Shown here piece by piece: positions 56,262 to 64,000 of a stretch of 64,000 nucleotides of DNA. The stretch comes from FEN-1139 sp038207155 (GTDB lineage: Bacteria > Myxococcota_A > Polyangia > Polyangiales > Polyangiaceae): contig JBBRAB010000010.1 in NCBI GenBank assembly GCA_038207155.1, positions 62,001-126,000 on the forward strand, written 5' to 3'. Within the stretch, counting starts at the first letter, position 1, and each line of letters opens with the position of its first letter. A program made the translations under genes and the position numbers. A model generated the notes under the pieces. That model saw only the letters and a program-made list of their open reading frames with translations, was not told the DNA's origin and did not search any database.

Positions 56262-58988
56262 CTATCGTGGCTTCGCCTCCAGCGCTCGTCGGTATCTCCC
56301 TCGCCGTGCCGCGTCTCTCAATATCTCGTACGCCTCGTCGATCACCTCGAGCACGATATCCACGTCTTCCCGCAGATCCGCGGTCGCTGCGGTCAGCAGT
56401 GTTCCGGGTTCGAACTCTCGCCGCAGGTCGAGGTAGGCGTGACGGATCTCGTAGCCGGTTGCGTCACGCGACACACCGAGGAGCGAGAAGTAGTCGCCCT
56501 CGTCGACCAGCTCGCGTCGCAGTCGCACTCGTATGCGCACCGCCCCGTCGTCGAGCGAATCGCGTGCGGCAGGTGGTTCGGGCTCCTGCTCCGAGGACTC
56601 ACCGGCGCTGAGCACTTGAATCACATCGAGCTCGACCAGCGCGCGTAGTGCGGCCGAAAAATCAGGCGAATCAACGCGCGACAGGAGCTCGGCGATAGTG
56701 AGCCCTGGTGCTCGCTCGACAGCCTGCATTTCCTGCACACCGAGCGCGCATTCACTGAGCAGCTGGGGTGAGCCGCCGCGGCCAAGGCGTCGACGCGAGC
56801 CGCCGAGCTGCGAAAGAGCAGCTTCGGGTGTCAGCACGCGTCGCGTTACTTCGACCAGGACTTCAGCCCCGGTGGTGCCGCCAAAGACGGCGGGCTCGGT
56901 TTGCAGACGTGCCGGGAGCTCGGTCTCGACGCTCGCGGAGCCACGCTCCACCACGAACGCGCGTCCCAGCAACCACTCAGCGTGGGCTCTCAGAACCGGC
57001 CAAAGCTCGTCTTGACGCAGGTAGCCGTGCGCGATGAGCGCCGCGCCCGCGTGCCGACCGAATTGCGGCAGCTTGCGCTCGAGCTTCATCGCTTCAGGTT
57101 GGAGATCTCCACGTTGCACCAAGAACGCGACGAGCGACTCGCCTTCAAGGCCCGACGCGACCATCACGAAGTCGCCTTCGCGCAGTACGATGCGACGGAT
57201 CCCGAATTCATCCTCCACGACCAGCGCGCCCGAGAGTCGAGAGCGCACGCAATGAGCCAGGGCGCGTAGGACGTCCCCGGCCGCCAGCGCTGCCGGAACG
57301 CTCGGCGCTGAGCGCTTCGATTCGCCTCCCGAGGCTCCGGGAGCCAGGGAGCGGGCGCCGTCGGGGCGTCCCGCGCGACTCGACGCATTGCCTTCACCAC
57401 TTCTCCCGCGGGGTTCCTCGGACGGCCGCCCTCGCGGCACGGGGCTTGGGCGCAGCGGTGGGCGCGTCGAAACCGCGAGGCGTGCGATATCGTAGGGCGG
57501 CAAGTCATGCGGGGGCAACGAGCGTCCCGTAGTTGCCCCGATGATGCCCTGTCGAGTGTTGGGACGACGTTCGACCTGCGGAGGGGCGGTGCGTGGCAGC
57601 GGCTCGGATACCGGCGCGTGGGTGAGAGCCTCGCCCGCCGCGGTATACGGCGGAGTGCTCGGCATCGGCGCTCGCTCCGTGTATTGAGCCCCCTGGGCCG
57701 CACTGAGATCAGACCAAGCCGTCCGACGCGGAGCGCCTTTTGGCGGAGCGGTCGAGCTGATGTCCGGGGTCGCGCTTACCAGCTGACCGTCGTCATCTGC
57801 ACCGGCCTCGGTCTCCGTCGCGCGCCGTCCGGTGGTTCCGGTGCCTGAGGGATCGCGCAGCGGCTGTCGCGCTTTCGGACCCACCGTTGCTCCAGCAGCC
57901 GGGTGGCAGGCACCATCGCGCTGATGCGGGACGCCGGGGGGAGGGAGGGGTTCATGCTTGTGAGCCTCAACCCGCGCATCGGTGCCGTGGGGGCGATTCG
58001 AGGTGCGACCGACCCCTGTCTCGACCTCGTCGCGCGACGAGGTCCCGGTGCCCGGTCCGGTGCGCTCCTGGCGCCCCTGAGCACGCTGTCCGGCGCTCGA
58101 CCGGGCGAGCCCGCCTGGTCCGGGATTGCTCGTGTCGTCTTCGTCATCCAGCTCGAGTGCTTCATCGAGCGCAGCCAGGACGTCCGCTGGCAAGATCGCG
58201 TCGAGTTCCTGCTCCGGAGTGAGCCGCTCGCTCACGACCGCCTGGGACTGGTGCGACGGACTGTACTGCACGAGCCGGCGCTCGGCGTCTTCGAGCAGTC
58301 CCTCCAATTCCGCGCTAAATTTCGCGCTCTTGAGCGAGGGCGGGAGTGGATCGGAACCTCGACTGTCCGAACCGGGGGGAATACTTGGTAACCGTCGACT
58401 GCCCAATGGATCGAGTAGGGACGGAGGCGGACTTGCTGACGGTGGTGCCGATCTGCTGCGCGCCGACGGAGCGGCGGGCGGCGGACTCGAGAGGCGCAGC
58501 ATCCGCTGGCGCGGTGGATTCGACGAGAGCTCGCCGAGGCGAGGCATGGCGGCCATCGAGCGCAGCGCGTGGGCTCCGGCGGCCTGGTGAGGGACTCCGA
58601 GCAAATCCTCGATGCCTTGCAGCACCGAGTACACATCGATCGGACGCGCGAACAGGCTGACCGCCCCCTCGACCTGCGGCTGGCTCAGGGCCGCCTTAGC
58701 GTCGTCGGATTTTCCGAGCAGGACGAAGCGCACCTTGGCTCCCCACTCGCCGCTACGCACGCGCGCTGCGATCTCCGGCATGCGAGGCACTTCCGGATCA
58801 CAGATCACGAGGTCGGGGTGCTGGAACTCAATACGCCCCGCGAGCAGGGCGAGCGGGACATCACGAACCTTGAAGCCGCGCGCCCTCAGCGACGCGATCA
58901 GGCGCTCGGCGTCGGTTGAGGTATCGCTGACCAGCACGAGGGGTGCGGTGGCTCCGGATCCTCGAGGGGCTGGCTGGCGGGGCTCCAC
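56262..58988 (-). CDS. REC-like + DUF4388 + degenerate J-domain protein
   Basis: 908 residues from GTG 58988. N-terminal receiver-like domain, about 15-125 (LVLVSDTSTDAERLIASLRA; acidic VICDPEVP at the phospho-Asp position; the Lys of the usual KP is Arg in FARPID). About 400 residues of low-complexity Pro/Ser/Arg linker follow. A DUF4388 domain lies at about 555-735 (LAHCVRSRLSGALVVEDEFG, GDFVMVASGLEGESLVAFLV). The C-terminal J-like domain, about 825-900, has DYFSLLGVSRDATGYEIRHA; the HPD motif that stimulates Hsp70 is absent, with LRREFEPG at that position. DUF4388 (PATAN-type) proteins are typical of myxobacterial signalling. It is probably a scaffold rather than a kinase target or co-chaperone. 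Confidence 0.8.
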   Translation of the reverse strand: MEPRQPAPRGSGATAPLVLVSDTSTDAERLIASLRARGFKVRDVPLALLAGRIEFQHPDLVICDPEVPRMPEIAARVRSGEWGAKVRFVLLGKSDDAKAALSQPQVEGAVSLFARPIDVYSVLQGIEDLLGVPHQAAGAHALRSMAAMPRLGELSSNPPRQRMLRLSSPPPAAPSARSRSAPPSASPPPSLLDPLGSRRLPSIPPGSDSRGSDPLPPSLKSAKFSAELEGLLEDAERRLVQYSPSHQSQAVVSERLTPEQELDAILPADVLAALDEALELDDEDDTSNPGPGGLARSSAGQRAQGRQERTGPGTGTSSRDEVETGVGRTSNRPHGTDARVEAHKHEPLPPPGVPHQRDGACHPAAGATVGPKARQPLRDPSGTGTTGRRATETEAGADDDGQLVSATPDISSTAPPKGAPRRTAWSDLSAAQGAQYTERAPMPSTPPYTAAGEALTHAPVSEPLPRTAPPQVERRPNTRQGIIGATTGRSLPPHDLPPYDIARLAVSTRPPLRPSPVPRGRPSEEPRGRSGEGNASSRAGRPDGARSLAPGASGGESKRSAPSVPAALAAGDVLRALAHCVRSRLSGALVVEDEFGIRRIVLREGDFVMVASGLEGESLVAFLVQRGDLQPEAMKLERKLPQFGRHAGAALIAHGYLRQDELWPVLRAHAEWLLGRAFVVERGSASVETELPARLQTEPAVFGGTTGAEVLVEVTRRVLTPEAALSQLGGSRRRLGRGGSPQLLSECALGVQEMQAVERAPGLTIAELLSRVDSPDFSAALRALVELDVIQVLSAGESSEQEPEPPAARDSLDDGAVRIRVRLRRELVDEGDYFSLLGVSRDATGYEIRHAYLDLRREFEPGTLLTAATADLREDVDIVLEVIDEAYEILRDAARRGRYRRALEAKPR

Positions 58989-59068
58989 TTGTTTCGAAGT
59001 CTATTCGAGGCAGTGACGCGACGGCTACTTTCGTTCCGCTGAGCGAAACTTGGCTCCGTCCAGGGTGG

Positions 59069-59221
59069 CTATACGGCTCCCGGCGGGGGACCGTCTGGCG
59101 GGGTTCCACGGGTCAAAAGCCAGCTCCCGATCCTAGGCCAGAAGCGTGAACTCACGATCGCGACCGTGATGAAGGCGACGAGGAAAAATTCTCCCCCAGT
59201 TAGTCCGAGCAGTCTCAACAC
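59069..59221 (-). CDS. TatA-like single-span microprotein
   Basis: 50 codons from GTG 59221 (or TTG 59218) to TAG 59069, preceded by a strong AGGGAGG. The product begins with LRLLGLTGGEFFLVAFITVA and continues IVSSRFWPRIGSWLL, then a short Pro/Gly tail. The layout of a Glu-containing N-terminus (GGEFF), one 16-residue membrane helix, a turn with FWPRIG and a short amphipathic stretch resembles the start of TatA/TatB proteins, though the long amphipathic helix is missing. It is divergent from folK (66 bp) and 80 bp upstream of the DUF4388/J gene on the same strand, so the two may be co-transcribed. Confidence 0.6.
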   Translation of the reverse strand: MLRLLGLTGGEFFLVAFITVAIVSSRFWPRIGSWLLTRGTPPDGPPPGAV

Positions 59222-59287
59222 TCGCCTCCCTCTAGCACTCCCGCTTGGGGCTTGCCCGCCCTGCGCGGAGGGCTAGCCTCCGGCTCC

Positions 59288-59830
59288 GTGACAGCCCCCT
59301 ACGACTGCGTTGTTGGTTTTGGCGCCAATCTGGGCGACCGTGAGCAGGCGTTTGGCCGCGCACTTGAGCAACTGGCACGACTGGGCGAGGTCAAGGCGCT
59401 GTCCACGCTCTATGAGACGCGCCCGGTCGGCGGGCCTCCGCAGCCGGACTATCTCAATGCGGCGGTACGCCTGGAAACTGCACTCACGCCTCAGGCGCTG
59501 TTGGAGGCGCTTCTGAGGATCGAGCTCGGCTACGGTCGTGAGAGAACGCTGCGCTGGGGGCCAAGGACCCTGGATCTGGACCTCTTGTTCGTGGCGGGCG
59601 AGTGCGTCGAGGAACCGGGGTTGTCGGTTCCTCACCCGCGCCTCCTGGAGCGAGCCTTCGCGCTTGAGCCTTTGCTCGAGGTATTTCCTGAGGCGGCGCA
59701 CCCCCAGACTGGGCTGCGGTTGGCCAGCCTCGGGGACTTTCCGAGTCCTTCCGACCTTCAGCGTGTAGCCGGCCCAAGACTCGATCTCTCGGGATGGGAG
59801 CCAAGCAGCGCAGGGCTCAGTAGCCCATAG
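59288..59830 (+). CDS. folK: 2-amino-4-hydroxy-6-hydroxymethyldihydropteridine pyrophosphokinase
   Basis: 180 residues from GTG 59288, where the family N-terminus (VVGFGANLGDREQAFGRAL) begins; an upstream TTG at 59252 would add non-homologous residues. HPPK transfers pyrophosphate from ATP to the pterin in folate synthesis. Signature segments are STLYETRPVGGPPQPDYLNA, ELGYGRERTLRWGPRTLDLD (with the catalytic Arg/Trp loop and DLDLL) and LSVPHPRLLERAFAL. The only other folate gene in the window is the FolB-cupin fusion 56 kb away. No folP is adjacent. Confidence 0.93.
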   Translation: MTAPYDCVVGFGANLGDREQAFGRALEQLARLGEVKALSTLYETRPVGGPPQPDYLNAAVRLETALTPQALLEALLRIELGYGRERTLRWGPRTLDLDLLFVAGECVEEPGLSVPHPRLLERAFALEPLLEVFPEAAHPQTGLRLASLGDFPSPSDLQRVAGPRLDLSGWEPSSAGLSSP

Positions 59831-60060
59831 GCCCGCAACCCGGTCCCCGGCCGTCCGGTGAAGCTCTTCCAGCTATTTACTCTTTGGGGTGCCAGTGGTA
59901 CGAGCGGACCGCTCTGCTGGATTTGGAGCATGACCTGCTGGTTAGGTTTCAAATCCGCGCTGTCCATGGGATCGTCGAGCGTGCTGACACGAGCCACCGC
60001 CGCCTTCACCAGTTCGCCTGCCTTTTCGACTCTCGCATCGGGGGGCGTGAACATCGACAT
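59758..60060 (-). CDS. Doubtful antisense small ORF in the ATP synthase leader
   Basis: 100 codons from ATG 60060 to 59758. The first 60 residues (MSMFTPPDARVEKAGELVKA, then SADLKPNQQVMLQIQQSGP) look protein-like with fair GC3, and the opposite strand here is Trp-rich and unconvincing. Against it: no good ribosome-binding site, the start overlaps the b' gene start, and the tail runs antisense through the end of folK. Otherwise, 59831-60046 is simply the promoter region of the ATP synthase operon. Confidence 0.2.
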   Translation of the reverse strand: MSMFTPPDARVEKAGELVKAAVARVSTLDDPMDSADLKPNQQVMLQIQQSGPLVPLAPQRVNSWKSFTGRPGTGLRAYGLLSPALLGSHPERSSLGPATR

Positions 60061-60478
60061 CGATCGAACGGTGCTCCTCATGGCGGGCCTGTTCACCCTG
60101 TTGGTGTTCATCCTTGGGCCGCTGCTGTTTGCGCCGCTGCTGCGCCTGTTTGAGGAGCGCGAGCGTCGGACAGAGGGAGCGAGGGCTGAGGCCCGCGCGA
60201 TGCAGGAAAAATCGGCCGAGCTCCTTTCCCGCTATCAAGCCGAGCTCGAGCGCGTCCAGAAGGTTGCCGCGCACGAGCGCGACCGGTTGCGTTCCGAGGC
60301 GCTTCGTCTCGAGACCAAGATTCTTGACGATGCCCAGCAGGCCACCCACCGGATCGTGCAAGAGGGGCGCGCCCACATCGCCATTGAGCTGACTCGCGTT
60401 CGCAGCGACCTTGCGGCGAGGACTCAGGCCATGGCCCAGGAATTTGCCGGCAGTGTACTTGGTCGGGGGTCACGCTAA
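60047..60478 (+). CDS. atpF: ATP synthase Fo subunit b' (first b-type subunit)
   Basis: 143 residues from GTG 60047 (GGGGGG just upstream). The start VNIDIDRTVLLMAGLFTLLV then FILGPLLFAPLLRLFEERE is the standard short N-terminus plus single membrane helix of b-type subunits; an upstream ATG frame has a Trp-rich, implausible extension. A long coiled coil (about 40-140) forms the peripheral stalk with the second b subunit. Two different b-type genes in tandem, b' then b, as in many deltaproteobacteria. The TAA overlaps the next ATG by one base. It opens the operon b'-b-delta-alpha-gamma; genes for a, c, beta and epsilon are not in the window. Confidence 0.9.
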   Translation: MNIDIDRTVLLMAGLFTLLVFILGPLLFAPLLRLFEERERRTEGARAEARAMQEKSAELLSRYQAELERVQKVAAHERDRLRSEALRLETKILDDAQQATHRIVQEGRAHIAIELTRVRSDLAARTQAMAQEFAGSVLGRGSR

Positions 60479-61347
60479 TGGCTGAGTTCAGGCGTTCGTT
60501 TCGGGCGGCTCAGCTAGCCCTGTTGGTTTTTGGCGGCGTGGCCACGGCCTCCGCACAGGAGTCTCCCGTAGCCCTTGACCCGGCGCCGCACGCCGCCGCG
60601 CCCACGGAGAACGCGCCGCGCAGCGCTGCCGAGCATCGCGCCGCCGCTGCCGAGCATCGCGCCGCCGCTGCCGAGCATGACGCCGCGTCCGCTGGGCATG
60701 AAGCGGCCGCTGCCGAGCATGGCGCCGCCGCTGACGAACACGGGGCTCACCACCACGTCCCGCAGTTCTCGGATATCAACTGGATTTACGGGTTTTTTGG
60801 CGAAAAAGAGGGCGTTGAGCCCAGCTTGCTCTGGCGCACACCCGGAATGCCGGTGCCCTTCGGGGCGACCCTCATCAACTGGGGCATCCTCATCGCGCTA
60901 ATCGTCGCCCTGGCGAAAAAGCAGCTCCCCGCCGCTCTCAAGCGCCGCAAGGCGGACATCGTCCGCGGAATGGATGACGCCGCCAAGATGCTAGAGGAGT
61001 CCGCGCTCAGACTGGCTGAGTACGAGCAGAAGCTGGCGCATGTTGACGACGAAATTGCGCGAGTGCGCGAGGACATGCGGCGCGCCGGCGAAATCGAGCG
61101 AGATCGCATCCTGGCGGAGGCTTCTGAGCGCCGTGCACGGCTCGAGCGGGAGGCGCGCCGCATGATCGAGACCGAGCTCGAGGCCGCGCGGGATCAGCTG
61201 CGGGCCGAGGTGGTCGCCCAGGCTCTCAAGATCGCCCGCGCCAGTCTGACGACCGCGAGCGGTGCGGCTGAGCAACAGCGGCTGTTTGACGAGTCCATCG
61301 CGAGTTTGCAGAAACTCCCCAGCAAGAGTCTTGGAGGTCAGTCATGA
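60478..61347 (+). CDS. atpF: ATP synthase Fo subunit b with signal peptide and heptad-repeat extension
   Basis: 289 residues, about 120 longer than usual. A signal peptide (RAAQLALLVFGGVATASA, predicted cleavage before QES) precedes an Ala/Glu/His stretch of 7-residue repeats at about 50-92 (AEHRAAAAEHRAAAAEHDAA and variants) ending EHGAHHH. The standard part begins near 100: membrane helix GATLINWGILIALIVALAKK, then a charged coiled coil to the C-terminus. Since b-subunit N-termini face the periplasm, the extension would sit outside, possibly binding metal or protons via its histidines. ATG overlaps the b' stop (TAATG); the stop overlaps the delta ATG (ATGA). Confidence 0.88.
   Translation: MAEFRRSFRAAQLALLVFGGVATASAQESPVALDPAPHAAAPTENAPRSAAEHRAAAAEHRAAAAEHDAASAGHEAAAAEHGAAADEHGAHHHVPQFSDINWIYGFFGEKEGVEPSLLWRTPGMPVPFGATLINWGILIALIVALAKKQLPAALKRRKADIVRGMDDAAKMLEESALRLAEYEQKLAHVDDEIARVREDMRRAGEIERDRILAEASERRARLEREARRMIETELEAARDQLRAEVVAQALKIARASLTTASGAAEQQRLFDESIASLQKLPSKSLGGQS
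60628..60756 (+). repeat. 21-bp tandem repeats within atpF
   Basis: About five to six imperfect 21-bp units, first copies near-identical (GCCGAGCATCGCGCCGCCGC plus one base), later ones diverged. They encode the EHxAAAA heptads. The near-identity of the first two units points to recent slippage or duplication. Confidence 0.85.
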
Positions 61348-61892
61348 GCGGCACGGCCGTCGCTGAGCGTTATGCTCGAGCGATTTTCGAGCTCGGGGCC
61401 GAAGCCGGACAGTTGCCGGCCTTCACCGACCAGTTGAGCTCGGTGGCCCAAGCTTACTCCAGCAGTCCGGAGCTCCGCGCCCTGCTCGACAGTCCTTTGG
61501 TCGACGAGGCCAAGCGCAGCGCCACGCTCGAGGCCGTTGGGCGTCGGCTGGGTGCTGGCCCGACTCTGCTCAACGCGCTGAAGGTGCTGGTGCAACGTCG
61601 CCGCACGCGCGCGCTGCCCGAGATCGCTCGGCGTCTGGTCGAGCTGGCTGACGGTCGCGCCGGCGTGGTCCGCGCAAGCGTCACGAGCGCGACCGCACTG
61701 GCGGCCCCGCAGCTTGAGCGCATCAAGCAGGAGCTCGAACGCCTGACCGGCAAGCGCGTCGTGCTTGAGCAGGAGCTGGATCCAGCCCTGCTCGCCGGTC
61801 TCGTGACCCGCGTCGGGGACCACCGTATCGACACCAGTCTTCGAGGCCGAATCGAGGAACTCGAGCGACGTCTCGCTCAGTCCCCGGCCTGA
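61344..61892 (+). CDS. atpH: ATP synthase F1 subunit delta
   Basis: 182 residues. It joins the F1 head to the b-type stalk. Family landmarks are AVAERYARAIFELGAEAGQL at the N-terminus, the helical bundle, LNALKVLVQRRRTRALPEIA, and the C-terminal signature LLAGLVTRVGDHRIDTSLRG. The ATG overlaps the b-subunit stop as ATGA. The alpha gene follows after 49 bp. Confidence 0.96.
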   Translation: MSGTAVAERYARAIFELGAEAGQLPAFTDQLSSVAQAYSSSPELRALLDSPLVDEAKRSATLEAVGRRLGAGPTLLNALKVLVQRRRTRALPEIARRLVELADGRAGVVRASVTSATALAAPQLERIKQELERLTGKRVVLEQELDPALLAGLVTRVGDHRIDTSLRGRIEELERRLAQSPA

Positions 61893-61941
61893 TTCCGATT
61901 TACCGCATCGCTACGCCCTACCGTTATTGGAGAGTCCACTC

Positions 61942-63612
<1,671 letters not shown>

Positions 63613-63617
63613 TTGCC

Positions 63618-64000
63618 GTGGCAAACCTCAAAAGCATTCGCAAGCGGATCACCAGCGTAAAGTCCACGCAGAAGATCACGCGCGCCATGAAGATGGTGGC
63701 GGGCGCGCGCTTGAATCGCGCCCAGCAGCGAATCACTGCGCTCCGACCTTTCGCGGTGAAAACCGGCGAAATGCTGGCCGAGGTCACCGCCGCGGCCGCG
63801 CAACGGTCGGGTCAGGGAGGCGAGGCGGAGCACCCGCTGCTCGCACGTCGCGAGGAAAAGCGAGTGCTCTTGCTGGTGATCACCAGTGACCGTGGTCTGT
63901 GTGGCGCGTTCAACGCCAGCATCAATCGCCTGGCAGAGCGCTGCTGGCATGAACTCGAGGCGGAGGGCAAGACGGTCCAAATTGCCGTGATCGGACGCAA
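63618..64000 (+). CDS. atpG: ATP synthase F1 subunit gamma (5' part, cut by window edge)
   Basis: The first 127 residues of the rotating central-shaft subunit, from GTG 63618, 5 bp after the alpha stop, with GGAG at 63605-63608. The N-terminus VANLKSIRKRITSVKSTQKI then TRAMKMVAGARLNRAQ is diagnostic, and VLLLVITSDRGLCGAFNASI is the conserved core. The gene continues past base 64000, where atpD and atpC would be expected. Confidence 0.97.
   Translation, partial: MANLKSIRKRITSVKSTQKITRAMKMVAGARLNRAQQRITALRPFAVKTGEMLAEVTAAAAQRSGQGGEAEHPLLARREEKRVLLLVITSDRGLCGAFNASINRLAERCWHELEAEGKTVQIAVIGR

Noticed and set aside
59858..60046. Long Trp-rich N-terminal extension of ATP synthase b'
   Set aside because: The family starts at VNIDIDRTVL; the upstream part does not resemble any b subunit.

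Overview
The window is GC-rich, gene-dense chromosomal DNA. It looks like a myxobacterium-type deltaproteobacterium (Myxococcota, probably the Polyangiales side). The grounds are the many lipoproteins and Ala/Pro-rich secreted proteins with TPR, PEGA-like, FHA, GYF_2 and DUF4388-type domains, a sigma-54 response regulator beside secreted proteins, and GTG starts with ATGA/GTGA/TGATG gene overlaps. This placement is inference from gene content; no rRNA gene is present. No tRNA, CRISPR array, prophage or recognisable riboswitch was seen.

Layout. 1-2.4 kb: tail of an unknown gene, then a sugar aminotransferase and a GT4 glycosyltransferase (surface polysaccharide). 2.4-12 kb, mostly minus strand: a FolB-cupin fusion coupled to a degenerate M16-LysM protein, an MFS transporter, RF3, a divergent MutT-type Nudix enzyme, a LysM/M15 peptidase and an ABC-F ATPase. 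12.5-20.3 kb, plus strand: an MgtC/DUF4010 membrane protein, a 1012-residue lipoprotein coupled to rsmE, and the two-gene carboxynorspermidine pathway. 20.3-31.7 kb: a GT-C membrane protein, NadA, an EamA transporter, a diguanylate cyclase with a C-terminal hemerythrin domain, a GST, two small Cys-containing lipoproteins, a TPR protein and a DsbD-like reductase. 31.9-39.4 kb, minus strand: a GYF_2 membrane protein with a coupled lipoprotein, ComF, a PEGA-like protein coupled to a Nudix-like protein without its catalytic glutamates, a zinc-ribbon double-FHA protein and a DUF4349 lipoprotein. 39.6-42.4 kb: a 49-residue leader ORF coupled to a cytoplasmic chemoreceptor, a SPOUT methyltransferase and RuvA. 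42.5-53.7 kb: lipoproteins and TPR/PEGA/FG-GAP/FGE-like secreted proteins around an NtrC-type regulator, followed by a ClpA/ClpC-like AAA+ ATPase.

53.7-56.3 kb is the accessory patch. It holds direct repeats, a G-quadruplex motif, a truncated RHS-core fragment, an ISAs1-family insertion sequence, a truncated four-helix-bundle gene and permuted short repeats. Both broken genes end exactly at the IS tips and no target duplication is visible, which suggests an IS-mediated deletion or rearrangement.

56.3-64 kb: a large DUF4388/J-like protein, a 50-residue TatA-like microprotein, folK, and the start of the F1Fo ATP synthase operon (b', b, delta, alpha, gamma; gamma runs off the window). The b subunit has an unusual signal peptide and a His/Glu/Ala heptad-repeat extension.

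The strongest leads for something unusual are the GGDEF-hemerythrin fusion, the FolB-cupin/M16-LysM pair, the HPD-less J-domain protein next to the TatA-like microprotein, the extended ATP synthase b subunit, and the IS/RHS/four-helix scar. I found no complete, clearly undescribed multi-gene defence or mobile system.
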